Shown piece by piece: positions 32,129 through 42,993 of a stretch of DNA of 64,000 bases (the first letter of the stretch is position 1; every line of letters begins with the position of its first letter). The notes beneath the pieces were generated by a model. That model had not been told where the DNA came from. It did not search any database and was given only the letters and a program-made list of their open reading frames with translations. A program made the translations under genes and the position numbers. The stretch is from Fragilaria crotonensis (taxonomy: Eukaryota > Bacillariophyta > Fragilariophyceae > Fragilariales > Fragilariaceae): NCBI GenBank assembly GCA_022925895.1, contig JAKSYS010000088.1, forward strand, positions 62,001-126,000, given 5' to 3'.

Positions 32129-33979
32129 TTACGCTACATCATTACGCTCCGTCTCCATTACCCAGTCATCCGTCGCATCCTCGCACTCCTTGGGTTCAAA
32201 GTTATACCCTGCCAACAATCCCTCGCTCGATCGACCCAGAATTTCTCGCACCTTATCATACGTAGTGTCGTCGAGTGCCTTTCTTACCGTGTGATACGGC
32301 GTCTTCTTCACCTTCTCCTTCACCAAGACGACATCGCCATCCTCGTCGATCACCTCCGTGATAACCTCCTCATCTTGAAGGTTCTCGCCAGATAGGATAA
32401 GCTTCAGTAGCGATGGACTGAAACCAGACAGCATTGTCACTCCCTCAGTGTCAGCCTGGGCTGGGAAGCCTGTCGTGTCACCGCGAAGATTCCAAAAGGT
32501 GATATGAGGAGGCGACCAAGGTTCGCCGCACACTTTCCATCCAGCGTCTGCGTACTTTTGTACCAGTCGCTCGTGCGCCGTGTCCCACGCGTTGCCGGTG
32601 CTATTCGCTTCGTCAAACTGCATGTCCGAAAACACAATTAGATCTGGAATCGCGGAAGGCGAGAGCTTCGCATTCACTGCGGTCTCCAAGATCAGGTCCA
32701 TTGCCTTCTCGAAATCAGTGCCAAAACCCCATGGAGCATCCGCCGTTGTCGTTATCTTCTGCTTCAAGGACAGATTGGGTCCGAATTTCACCCATGTTGG
32801 TGTTTCAGAGAAAGTCAGGATTCGATCGGCAAACTCAGGAGCCGCCAGCTCGGACACCAGGATGGACAATGCAATGGAGACCAACATTGGGGTACCAGTC
32901 ATTGATCCAGAAACGTCGGCAATTGCAACCAGGTTTCCCAAGTCGATTGCCTTTTCGCTTTCCTCCGCCTCGCGGACCTTGCTCATGGCTTCCTTGACGT
33001 TCGTTCGAATATCATTCCACTGCATCTGAAGCACTTCGCCCTCAAGTTCGGAAGTTGCCGTGCGTTGGAAGGCGTTGACAATTTCGTGTGGGAACAGTTG
33101 TTTGCCCTTGAGTTTGGATACTTCCGCGCTAAGGAGTTCCTCGCGCAATCGTTTGCGGCATTGCACACGGACCTCATCGTCCGGAAAACGGTTTCCCGTT
33201 TCCTGTTGTTCCGCGGTAGGCACTGTTTTAACCTTTTCGTTCAAGAACGCCTTGCGGTATTTCATCATCGCAAGGGAAGGTACAGAACCGAACGCAATGG
33301 TATCCCACTCGTTGGCGCACATCTTCACTTCTGTTGTGTGCAAGGCCTTGTTGAGCGACGATACCAAACGACGATACTGACTCCAGGAAGTCTTGCTGTT
33401 GGGGAAGAGCTTCTTCGCCAGGGCTGATGCCTGTTGGCGACGTGCTCGCTTCTCGCGAGGGGCCCACTTGGCAATCAACGAGGGAGAGCCTCCGTTCTTT
33501 TCGTCGGAGGAGGCCAGGATCTGCTGGTCCTTGCGCAGCTGCTCAGCGGCGAGTGTCAAGATTGCGTCCTTGGTTTCGGCGTCGGCAAGAGCAGCGATTT
33601 GGAACCAATCCTTGTAGGAGCCGTAGTGAGGAATGAGTTCGAGTAACTCATTAGTGGTCTCGGGATACTTTGCATGCAAGTGGATGATCATCCAGTAGAA
33701 GAGGTCGCGCTCTCCCTTTCCGCCTCGGCAGTGTCGAGTTTGAAAGGCCAGGACAACGGCGTCCGCCACAATGTCAGATCGTGCTGTCGCTAGGAGCGAA
33801 TCTAGCATTTCAGTCAGACGTGGGCGGTCCATTCCACGGACGAGGGCGAAGAAGAGGGCAACTCGAGGATCCTGAACGCCATCCGCTGTGTACTCGGGAG
33901 ACGAGTTCTCGCCCAACTGCTTGTTGAGTGGAAGCGGGGAAGGCGCTGCTTGATCCATGGCGGCTACGAAGGCGGACAT
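32129..33979 (-). CDS. DUF2828 / von Willebrand A-like protein, copy 1
   Basis: Single exon, 616 codons. The N-terminal half is helical and carries the DUF2828 signature RGGKGERDLFYW (86-97) followed by IPHYGSYKDW (116-125); this region is distantly like TROVE/HEAT repeats. The second half is a vWA fold with a complete MIDAS start, VAIADVSGSM (D355, S357, S359), and a later DLIVFSDMQFDEA strand. DUF2828 proteins are known from plants, fungi, protists and giant viruses. Their function is not established; the resemblance to Ro60-like architecture (helical ring plus vWA) makes RNA or protein binding a reasonable guess. The C-terminal ~60 residues are acidic, with VITEVIDEDGDVVLVKEKVKK. Start at 33979 is supported by identity with the second copy at 48812-50644. 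No targeting signal. Confidence 0.85.
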   Translation of the reverse strand: MSAFVAAMDQAAPSPLPLNKQLGENSSPEYTADGVQDPRVALFFALVRGMDRPRLTEMLDSLLATARSDIVADAVVLAFQTRHCRGGKGERDLFYWMIIHLHAKYPETTNELLELIPHYGSYKDWFQIAALADAETKDAILTLAAEQLRKDQQILASSDEKNGGSPSLIAKWAPREKRARRQQASALAKKLFPNSKTSWSQYRRLVSSLNKALHTTEVKMCANEWDTIAFGSVPSLAMMKYRKAFLNEKVKTVPTAEQQETGNRFPDDEVRVQCRKRLREELLSAEVSKLKGKQLFPHEIVNAFQRTATSELEGEVLQMQWNDIRTNVKEAMSKVREAEESEKAIDLGNLVAIADVSGSMTGTPMLVSIALSILVSELAAPEFADRILTFSETPTWVKFGPNLSLKQKITTTADAPWGFGTDFEKAMDLILETAVNAKLSPSAIPDLIVFSDMQFDEANSTGNAWDTAHERLVQKYADAGWKVCGEPWSPPHITFWNLRGDTTGFPAQADTEGVTMLSGFSPSLLKLILSGENLQDEEVITEVIDEDGDVVLVKEKVKKTPYHTVRKALDDTTYDKVREILGRSSEGLLAGYNFEPKECEDATDDWVMETERNDVA

Positions 33980-34942
33980 TTTCAGTTTTGTTGTTTTTAC
34001 TTTTTGAGTGGAGTACTTTGTTTGGCGATTGGTATCTAATGAGAGACACCGATTCGATTTAATGAGAGCAATTAAATGTAGTACGGAGCAACGATTTCAA
34101 ACGAGAGGCTCTGAAGTAGGACGACTGACACGGATCCGCGACTTGCATTGAATCGTGGGTGGGACTGGAAAGTCATTTGATGAGTTGAATTGGAGCGAAG
34201 ATAGCCAAATTTCTCGGAGCGTAGACCTGTTGAGATCGGCGACACTGGGCGACTGGACTGCGACCGCGTGCCCAAGGACTACTGATACATCAGAGTTCGC
34301 ATAGAATAGAGTAAAGTATGACCATATACAAGAGGTAATTGAAGGTTTTTGCGTTCTGTGTGAGAGCTTACGTCGGGCGTGGGCCAGACGGGACTGCACA
34401 TTGATGCGGTGGAGCGCTCGATTACTGGTACTATTATGTGTACTGGATGCCATGCTACTTGTACCACGGCTCATAAAAACGGATTGAGCCACGAAATTTG
34501 GTACATACCAGTACTGGTAGGCATGACAAGGCGCGATGATTTTGTTGACTCAACTCTCAGAGATATTATTGCATCGGCTGAAAACGAGGATGATGGGAAA
34601 GTGGCAGCTACAGGCCAAGGGTCCACGAGAAACGAAAGATTTTGAATATCTTACATCATTGAGCCACCAGACGAGCCATGTGGATAAATTTCTCCGTCTC
34701 AGTGAAGTATCAACGTTTTCAAATAGAAAGACACCACAAAGGACAAGGTGAAGCTTCTTCATCATCGATCATGATTTCACTAACTTTTTAGTGCTTCTGA
34801 ATTGAAACCGAGTGAATACATTCACATCTGATTTTAGGTACTAGTATGCAAGTGCCCAGACTCCGGAGTCCGGAGAGCATATCGAAGGTTAGCAATGTTT
34901 TTCGTTTCTGCTCCGAATTGTCCCCGAACCTACTGATAGACA
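33980..34942. other. Intergenic region upstream of DUF2828 copy 1
   Basis: 33980-34150 is homologous to 50645-50820, so promoter sequence was duplicated along with the coding region; shared blocks include CACGGATCCGCGACTTGC. The rest, to 34942, contains short frames without recognised motifs. No gene supported. Confidence 0.55.
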
Positions 34943-36267
34943 TTATGAAAAGGCAATAGGAATCTTCTTCATGTCAGCTGCCCACCACATTATGCCTCGC
35001 AAGCAAGCCATCGATGCGAAGTCATATTTGATTTTCATCGTCGCAGGAGAATCGTAGCTGATCAAAACATTGCCATTGATCACGAGCTCCATGGTGCCGG
35101 TTAATTTGTTGAATACCAAGATTTGTACGTGCCGCTCTGGACCAAATCGTCAATTAAGAAATAAGCCAAGGACCCTGCATCTCCGTCGCATCCTGTGGCG
35201 CCTTCACTGAAGAAGGGACAACCAGCAGTAGTGCATGAGCTATCAACCAGTTTGAACGTATGCCCGTAAGCAGCCAGGCCAAGGACCAATTTGTTTGACG
35301 AGACACCCTTGTTAAGAATGTTTTGAATGTCATCAAATATGGCAAAAATGTCAGTGTTGGCCCCGACCACCTGTGGATCGTCCCAAGGGCCATGGATATC
35401 GTAAGCCATGACATTGAAGAAATCTAAACTGTCAGCTAAGGCAGTAAGATTGTACCCTGAATCAAGGTTGTTGATGGGAATTGCCATTGTCAATTGAAGG
35501 CCCAAGTTTGCCGCATCAAACACTGACCGCATTTTTTGTACCAAAAGAACCAAGTTCTGCTTGTCTTTAGAATTACCTCCGCGTGAGGTGTCGCCAGGAT
35601 ATTCCCAATCAATATCGACTCCATCGAAATTGTACTTTCGACAGAAAGCAACACAAGAATTGGCAAAGTTAGTTCTTCTGACAGCGGTACTCGCCGTGTC
35701 TGAAAAGCGAGTAGCAGTTCCACTACCAGGGTCGTTAAAACTCCATCCTCCGACAGCGATAATAGTCTTGAGATTTGGATTCGTCTTCTTGAGGTCAGTA
35801 AAGGCTTTAAAACGCGGTTCTTGTTCGTTGTAATTCCCGTCCGATGGTTCCAACTGTAACGTGGAGTTAATAGACGCGAATGAATAAATCAAATGAGTGT
35901 ATTTATTGCCAGCAACGTCTATACCACCAGGCGACACTTGATTGCAGCCAACATCGCGATCAAAAGCCCAATTCTGATAATACCCAGCGTTGACTTTCAT
36001 TACATTGCTGACGCTAGCGCAATTTCCATCAGCATATTTTGGGAAAGGAATCGAGAGGATTGAAGTTGGTGCGTTTGTGGTTGCCTTTGTTGGTGACTTT
36101 GTTGGTGCACTCGTTGGTTTCCTAGTCGGTGCCCTTGTTGGTTTCCTCGTTGGTTTCCTTGTTGGTTTCCTTGTTGGTTTCCTCGTTGGCTTCCTCGTTG
36201 GCTTCCTCGTTGGAGCACTGGCACAGGGGTAGGTAAGGACGATGAACAAAACGTAGAAAAGCTTCAT
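34943..36267 (-). CDS. Secreted GH18 chitinase, copy A (one frame break near its 3' end)
   Basis: ATG at 36267 begins a signal peptide (MKLFYVLFIVLTYPCASA). Residues 19-67 form a (K/A)PTR-type repeat linker common in diatom secreted proteins. The GH18 barrel follows: AVGGWSF (the SxGG strand), FDGVDIDWEYP (214-224, catalytic E222 in the DxxDxDxE motif), QLTMAIPINN, and FNVMAYDIHGPWD. Known activity: hydrolysis of beta-1,4 N-acetylglucosamine polymers. The continuous frame stops at 35101, but the expected final GH18 strand continues in another frame down to a stop at 34943-34945 (ELVINGNVLISYDSP, then GIMWWAAD). One base appears to be missing near 35105, inside TATTCAACA. Either a late frameshift or a base error is possible. 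It shares a 225-bp divergent promoter with the gene at 36493. Confidence 0.85.
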
Positions 36268-36492
36268 TGTGGGAATCATAATCCTTGAGGTAGAGGTTAT
36301 GGTTATGGATCTTGGAATTGTTGCGGTGATTGCAATTGCAGTAGCAGTACTGTAGTCGAGTACACTGTGTTTACTGTAGTACCAGCAGACCTCGTAACTT
36401 GTAGTAGTAGTATAGACTATGTACACTACACAGTGTACAGTGTAAAGTGACTCTAACGTTACATCACACTACTCGCAGATTGGCAATCAACA
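36268..36492. promoter_or_regulatory. Bidirectional promoter region, copy A
   Basis: 225 bp separates the divergent start codons of the chitinase and the 659-codon gene. A palindrome-rich stretch at 36418-36445 contains GTACACTACACAGTGTAC, an inverted repeat of GTACACT/AGTGTAC. The same region is retained almost unchanged in the second block (42769-42993). Confidence 0.55.
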
Positions 36493-38472
36493 ATGACGGC
36501 TCCCACAGCCGTCGTTCCACCGCCACCGATGGCCATTCGAAGGAGCCGTCGTCGCAAGCGTCCCAGAATTCAGGAGCACCAAATACAAAACACGGCGTTG
36601 TGTCCTAGTACAATGACAAATGAGACGTTGTCATTGTCTTGGAACATGTTGCAACAATTGCAACGTCGAGAAATCAAATCCAAGCAAATTTGCGCTTTCT
36701 TTCGTAATAATCGCAGACATCCATGTCGAAGGATTCAATTCAGAGACTTGCAGACGCCTTCAACTGAAGTTATTTTGGGCTTGGATGCGACTGGTGATTA
36801 CATCTTTGGCTTGGACACCCGCAATGGTCGCACTCTGGATCTAGTCCAACGAGGCCTTCCATCTGCAAGATCAACAGCACTATCATCTTCATCATCAACA
36901 TACTACACAGGAGCACCTCTTGTTCGAAGAATTCCCTTGCCATGTCCAAAATCCATGGACATTGACATGGATTGGTTGATTGCAACTGTACCGATAGAGA
37001 TACTGATCTCGGGCGATATGGGAGTTGCTCGTATCCACACCTCTCGCTATCGGGACCTGTACCATAATCATGACGCGAATGGAGCAGAGGATGCAAACGA
37101 TTCGTCAATGGTTGTGTTTCATCTGCCGACGGGTCGCACAATATCCTGTCAAACACTCCTTGTGGACAATCTCCCGTCGAGGGTCTTGTGGAAAGTCTCA
37201 CATGTTCCGGTAATGAGAACTGCTTCAACAACTACCGCTGCATCAGCATTGTCCTTCATGATTAATGACAATTGTGAGGATGCTTCATCATCATTTGCGT
37301 GTCACGGTGGCGAACCAACTGCAACAACAAGACCACGACTTTCAACCATGATGGCCGGGGCACACTTGATTGTCCATGACGAAGGTGATGGCTTTCGATT
37401 GACGTGGGTAGCGGCCAATGCATATGCAATTCACAATGACGCAACAACAACAAATGAGACCGCCATTCCAGTATCCGCTGCGACCCCCGCCATGCATCAC
37501 GCCAATTTCATCACCTACCATACTACAGTATCGTCTACTCCAACGTCGTCATCCTCGTCATCGTCACCAACATGGCAGCAACAGAACAACAATGAGGAAA
37601 CCGATGCAAACACTCATGAGAACAACTCCATCATTGCCGCTGAAGCTTTTCTCCACATTGATCTTCTCCTTCATGATATTCGATCCCGCCGTCCACATGT
37701 ATTTTCTATACCCAACAAGCAAGGACATGCACGACTCTGTCCACAATCATTTTCCTATACTCTTGTCAGTGTCAATGATACAGGACGATTCCTTACTTTA
37801 TCCTTGTGTTTTATAAACCACCCTCGCTCTAATAACAACGACGACGACGACTTCACACTGCCACAACAACAAAACCAACGACATACCACAATTTCCGTCA
37901 TGGTGCGGGTTGATGTTATAGAAAGTTCCTATCAAGAACTTGAATGGGCATCATCATCGTCTTTGGCTGCCTACAAGAGCCATGACAAGATACACACGAA
38001 AACAGCAACAAAGTCGTCGTTGTCGGATGGTCTTGACAAGTACAGTCAAGAATTTGCATTCCATCGACGAATGCTAGAATTGCAGATTGGACCCTATTCG
38101 GTCGCTTGCCGGCAATTTAATAAAATCAAGACCGCAGCAGGATTTGATATCAAGGTTCTACTCACGGCTCGAGACTCGGACACTAATGATGATGATGATG
38201 ATGATGATGATAACCATAAAGATAATGATGGAGTGGAACGTAATGATGGTTGTGGACGACAACAACACCGACGACGACGAGAACGACTCTGTTGGAATAA
38301 TTTTTGGAACCTTTCCACTGTTGAACAATACAAGCGGTATGGCGGCAGCATATCAATGTCATCACTCTATCCAGATTGTCTCGTGTTGACAAACGCGGCG
38401 GTCCGACGGGGGATACCAGTGAATGTTCTCCAATGTCGGTCTGGCGAGACTGTCATTGTGTACGACGAGTAA
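36493..38472 (+). CDS. Conserved-looking protein of unknown function, copy A (659 aa)
   Basis: Single exon of 659 codons, intact. I cannot assign a family. The N-terminus is proline- and then arginine-rich (RRSRRRKRPR, residues 16-25, a likely nuclear localisation signal). Near residues 65-110 comes a Cys/Arg-rich segment (ICAFFRNNRRHPCRRIQF) followed by strands ending in TGDYIFGLD, which have the rhythm of a beta-propeller start as in DCAF/DET1-type proteins; this is only a guess. Later come a Ser-run, a His/Asn-rich region, an Asp run encoded by a (GAT)n tract at 38186-38210, and a folded-looking C-terminus (ISMSSLYPDCLVLTNAAV). No membrane segment. It is transcribed away from the chitinase from a shared promoter, and a second, damaged copy lies at 42994-44963. 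Confidence 0.7.
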   Translation: MTAPTAVVPPPPMAIRRSRRRKRPRIQEHQIQNTALCPSTMTNETLSLSWNMLQQLQRREIKSKQICAFFRNNRRHPCRRIQFRDLQTPSTEVILGLDATGDYIFGLDTRNGRTLDLVQRGLPSARSTALSSSSSTYYTGAPLVRRIPLPCPKSMDIDMDWLIATVPIEILISGDMGVARIHTSRYRDLYHNHDANGAEDANDSSMVVFHLPTGRTISCQTLLVDNLPSRVLWKVSHVPVMRTASTTTAASALSFMINDNCEDASSSFACHGGEPTATTRPRLSTMMAGAHLIVHDEGDGFRLTWVAANAYAIHNDATTTNETAIPVSAATPAMHHANFITYHTTVSSTPTSSSSSSSPTWQQQNNNEETDANTHENNSIIAAEAFLHIDLLLHDIRSRRPHVFSIPNKQGHARLCPQSFSYTLVSVNDTGRFLTLSLCFINHPRSNNNDDDDFTLPQQQNQRHTTISVMVRVDVIESSYQELEWASSSSLAAYKSHDKIHTKTATKSSLSDGLDKYSQEFAFHRRMLELQIGPYSVACRQFNKIKTAAGFDIKVLLTARDSDTNDDDDDDDDNHKDNDGVERNDGCGRQQHRRRRERLCWNNFWNLSTVEQYKRYGGSISMSSLYPDCLVLTNAAVRRGIPVNVLQCRSGETVIVYDE

Positions 38473-38656
38473 AATAATCATGATTGTAGTCAAGCACCCT
38501 ACGTATCCTACATGGAGATGTTTGAGTCCGATACGAGGAGTGGGAGTTGTAGGTGTTAAGGCCGAGTGCTCTTTATAACGCTACAATCTGTATGCATACC
38601 AACCATAGCAAGAATAGACTCGGACCAGAGGACGAAGTACCAGAAACCGCTCCTCT

Positions 38657-38773
38657 TTACTTCTTCTTCTTCCCGATGTTTGACTTGTTACCGTATCCAT
38701 CATTTTCTCCTCCACTCATGACTTTCGTTCCCAACCTCAACAAATTGGGTAAAAAGAATGGGAGTGAGAGTCC
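38657..38773 (-). pseudogene. 3' remnant of the small plastid-protein gene, copy A
   Basis: Only the last 38 codons plus stop of the gene at 45148-45699 remain here (GLSLPFFLPNLLRLG through GNIGKKKK-like tail), nearly identical to copy B. Homology ends abruptly at about 38773, where the inserted element begins. A minus-strand reading frame (38657-39016) continues across the boundary, fusing element-derived codons to the hydrophobic C-terminal tail; whether it is expressed is unknown. Confidence 0.8.
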
Positions 38774-41720
38774 CACAATAGAGTCACCCCAGGAAGAATC
38801 TGTCTCAGGAGCATCAGCTGTGCCGGAGACGGAGGGAAAGAAATCAAGTAAAGTAGAAGGGCGAAAGTCTTGCCGTTGTTGGTCAAGGAGCGGATTCCCT
38901 GGTGGCACGGATTGACGGACGGGGGCCGAAGTATCGATTCCAGGGAGAATGACTCGAGGTGTTGTTCCCGGAAGTGGGGATAACACCTGAGTCAGAACGA
39001 GGGCACCAAAGATCAAAATGATCCCTCTCCGCTCGAGCCCATGGAGTCGTTGTATTGAAGGCGCAAGTCGGGGGATGCCGTTGGTTTATGGCGTTTGGTT
39101 CGGTTTTTTTTAACTGGGGTAGTTAGAAGAGAGAGAGCAACAGTGTTGCTCTCTCCTCCCGTCTGAGGAAACAGCTGGACACCGCTCATGGGAGCAGAGT
39201 GCTTAGCGGGACCTATGGACGGCCATTCAGGCGCCGGAGGAGGCTCGGTTGTAGCGGGGACAGGTTGTGCATTGTCCGTACTAGTTCGTTGGGTCATATT
39301 TGTGAGCATCGTTTGGATGCTCAGAACTGCAGTTTCGATGCCATCAAGTCTCGCATGAGCGGAGGCTATGGTAAGGGTAGGGGAGTTGCCGGAGAGTTGA
39401 GAGGACGTGTGGGATGCTCGGGATTGAGACCGTTTTGAATGTTGTTCAGTGGCTGAGGATGCTTTGGAGTTGTTTGCGCTCATCGATGCTGCGAGTTGTG
39501 CCTCGAGGAGTGCGATGCGTTGCAGGTGTTGCAGTTCTCGAGTATGAATACGACTCGCTTTACGAGAGGCTTTGTGGTACTCTTGACGTTGTATGGTCTC
39601 TTGAAGGAACTTTCCAAGCGATGGGGCCCTTGGAACTCTTCGATGTTGTGCCCGTGAGAGATGACTCTGGCGACAGTAAGGGAGCCGCGTCGTCGACTTC
39701 AGCAACCGAGGGGCTGTGCTTCTTGATCTTTTTTGCCAGAATAGTTTCAATGTTTCGAGTGAATACTGTCATCGGAATGTCAGGGTCTTCCAGGACAGTA
39801 GCCGCATACATTTTTGTGGCTTTGGCAATTGCCGGATTTTGACGCTGCCAGTATTTTTGAAGCTCAATGAGTGTGTGTTGATGGGATGCAGAGGGTGCAA
39901 TGAGAACCGCTGATCCATCGATGGTGCCATTTTCTAAGTCAACTTCGAGGGGATTGCCGTCGAGATCGACAAGGCTTTTTTGCCCATTGCCGTGGAGTCC
40001 GAGTAACCGTTTCTCCCGAATCCAGATGTTCGATTACTGGTAGGTCAATCTGTCGGCTCGCAGTGAATGGGATGAATGCCACATCCGATAGATAGTCATG
40101 ATGCACTTTGTAGATCTTCTCATGCTCTCCTTTAGCAATTTGGTTTGCACCGAGTGCCAGCCGAGAGATAAAAATTTCGGGATTTGGTCCATCGCCATTT
40201 AAGGAGGTGCTTAGAGCTTGGGCAACTGCTGTAGCAACTCTTTTTCCGCAACGCACGGTAAGTATGGGTGTCTTATTTCCCACTGGGTCTTTGTGCCTCA
40301 TTTTTAGATCAAACTCAGGAACATCCTCCGAGAGTACAGCAGAACGTAAATATTTTAAGTAGTGGCTTCGATGCGTCACGGATGCATCTTTTAGGAGAAT
40401 GTCACCTATAAAGACCGGTTCTCCATGATGGACAGGGATAGCGGAGGGGTCAAGAGTCAGATTTTCCCCACGTTTAGCTTTCTTATGCTCCTTGGATTGC
40501 AGAACATGAACGAGCTGCTTTCCAGTGGCATTTACACGAAAACTAAAGTAGAAACATTGTTGAGCAGATACTGTCACCATCCGGATGCCGAGAAATTTTG
40601 ATAACTGAGCGGGAGAGATGATCTGTTCCGGTGCCAATTGATCTGTTTGCCATTCAATCACCCAGGAGTGTGCAGTATTGAAGGTCGACAAAAGAGGTGC
40701 TAGGCGGATATACATCTGGGCAGTCGAGGCTTTGAGGGCGTGAAAGTCTTTCGGAGCCCATCGTGCCTCGATTCTTAACGGATCTGTAATTTTTTCAGGT
40801 CCTTTGTGTTCTGGTGCCATGGCTTGCTGAGAGGGAGGTTGCTTCTTTCCGCTCTTCGGCCTTGGCTTATAATTGGTGTCAATACCTGGAGAATCAGGTT
40901 CAAGCAATGGGATTGATCTCAATATCTCCTGAAACTCTTGAGTCGTCGGAGTTGTTGTAGTACCCGATCCTTCTTTCATCATAACCTGAGATAGAGGACT
41001 AGAGACATAGGTCGGAGTAGGCGATGTGGTAGGACACATTGTCGATTCCTGCAGTGTTGCTGGAAGTTTGTCACCCCTACACTGTCGATCATAGGAGTAT
41101 CATCTTGGTGTGGGGTGGCTTTTCGTTTGGCGAGTCAACTTCAATCGCAGCATCTGTGTTTTTAATGTCATCTGGACTAAGAGTCTGAAGATATTCGTCC
41201 ATTTCAACAACAGACATATCGAAATATCCTGGGAACGTGGTGTGAAGAGCGGCTTCAATACCCACAATCTGGGACATGAGAAATTTATCAACTGGGGCTT
41301 TGTGTTCGAGATGGAGACGGTAGTACCGACCAATCCGGAGGTGACATGCATGCTTGGACTCAGAGTCTCTAATTGCAAGATACTTGGACGGACTTGCAAA
41401 CTGTTGGATGCCGAATACAACGTACGAGTTCCAATCCTTGACGGAGAGGGTTTTGTACGCTTTGGCGTAGTTTCTGGCGCGAAGCGCCAGAACGTCATGT
41501 GATGTGTGTTTGCCACCAATCAGAGAGGGTGGAGCCTTATATCCCAAAGGAGGTAAGGCCGATAAGGCAGCAGCGATCTGAGGCTTCAAAGAGAACTTCG
41601 AACCGCTGCGCGGGCGTTGCTTTTCCACCATGGTGGATGGCTGACAATCTTCGTGTAGTTGCGATAAAAAACGGACAGACAGACAGAACGTTGATTAAAA
41701 ATCCTAAGTAAAAATTGTGT
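38774..41720 (-). mobile_element. Mobile-element-like insert at the duplication junction, family undetermined
   Basis: A ~2.9-kb segment absent from the block duplication on either side. On the minus strand it carries several open frames: 41631-41089 (180 codons, start MVEKQRPRSG), 41039-39939 (366 codons; a Pro/Ser/Thr-rich start, then a folded-looking part with RMVTVSAQQCFYFSFRVN) and 39811-39013 (overlapping frames, Ser/Thr/Gln-rich). I recognise no reverse transcriptase, integrase or transposase. The frames look like parts of a longer coding region with a few breaks, so the insert is probably a non-autonomous or decayed remnant. Its two ends are short inverted words, CACAAT at the left and ATTGTG at the right. 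The DNA flanking it is the plastid gene on one side and the chitinase gene on the other. Confidence 0.6.
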
Positions 41721-42768
41721 GGGACAACCAGCAGTAGTGCATGAGCTATCGACCAGTTTGAACGTATGCCCGTAAGCAGCCAGGCCAAGGACCAATTTGT
41801 TTGACGAGACACCCTTGTTAAGAATGTTTTGAATGTCATCAAATATGGCAAAAATGTCAGTGTTGGCCCCGACCACCTGTGGATCGTCCCAAGGGCCATG
41901 GATATCGTAAGCCATGACATTGAAGAAATCTAAACTGTCAGCTAAGGCAGTAAGATTGTACCCTGAATCAAGGTTGTTGATGGGAATTGCCATTGTCAAT
42001 TGAAGGCCCAAGTTTGCCGCATCAAACACTGACCGCATTTTTTGTACCAAAAGAACCAAGTTCTGCTTGTCTTTAGAATTACCTCCGCGTGAGGTGTCGC
42101 CAGGATATTCCCAATCAATATCGACTCCATCGAAATTGTACTTTCGACAGAAAGCAACACAAGAATTGGCAAAGTTAGTTCTTCTGACAGCGGTACTCGC
42201 CGTGTCTGAAAAGCGAGTAGCAGTTCCACTACCAGGGTCGTTAAAACTCCATCCTCCGACAGCGATAATAGTCTTGAGATTTGGATTCGTCTTCTTGAGG
42301 TCAGTAAAGGCTTTAAAACGCGGTTCTTGTTCGTTGTAATTCCCGTCCGATGGTTCCAACTGTAACGTGGAGTTAATAGACGCGAATGAATAAATCAAAT
42401 GAGTGTATTTATTGCCAGCAACGTCTATACCACCAGGCGACACTTGATTGCAGCCAACATCGCGATCAAAAGCCCAATTCTGATAATACCCAGCGTTGAC
42501 TTTCATTACATTGCTGACGCTAGCGCAATTTCCATCAGCATATTTTGGGAAAGGAATCGAGAGGATTGAAGTTGGTGCGTTTGTGGTTGCCTTTGTTGGT
42601 GACTTTGTTGGTGCACTCGTTGGTTTCCTAGTCGGTGCCCTTGTTGGTTTCCTCGTTGGTTTTTGTTGGTTTCTTGTTGGTTTCTGTTGGCTTCCTCGTT
42701 GGCTTCCTCGTTGGAGCACTGGCACAGGGGTAGGTAAGGACGATGAACAAAACGTAGAAAAGCTTCAT
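41721..42768 (-). pseudogene. GH18 chitinase, copy B (truncated and frame-broken)
   Basis: Nearly identical to the chitinase at 34943-36267. Its 3' end is cut off at about 41721 by the inserted element, removing the last ~85 codons, including the final GH18 strand. In the PT-repeat linker (about 42650-42710) the repeat tract is shorter, and several single-base losses put the signal peptide and the catalytic domain in different frames. The catalytic FDGVDIDWEYP segment itself remains open. The frame now runs into the element after TTAGCP. Likely a non-functional copy. Confidence 0.85.
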
Positions 42769-42993
42769 TGTGGGAATCATAATCCTTGAGGTAGAGGTTA
42801 TGGTTATGGATCTTGGAATTGTTGCGGTGATTGCAATTGCAGTAGCAGTACTGTAGTCGAGTACACTGTGTTTACTGTAGTACCAGCAGACCTCGTAACT
42901 TGTAGTAGTAGTATAGACTATGTACACTACACAGTGTACAGTGTAAAGTGACTCTAACGTTACATCACACTACTCGCAGATTGGCAATCAACA
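42769..42993. promoter_or_regulatory. Bidirectional promoter region, copy B
   Basis: Duplicate of 36268-36492, essentially unchanged, including the GTACACTACACAGTGTAC inverted repeat. It is preserved although both genes that it would drive are frame-broken in this block, consistent with a recent duplication. Confidence 0.5.

Noticed and set aside
32580-33646. Plus-strand frames opposite DUF2828 copy 1 (and the same at 49245-50311 opposite copy 2)
   Set aside because: They appear in both copies only because the coding strand is conserved; no independent coding signal.
38774-41720. Calling the junction insert an LTR or LINE element
   Set aside because: I saw no reverse transcriptase, integrase, long terminal repeat or poly-A tail, so the family is left open.
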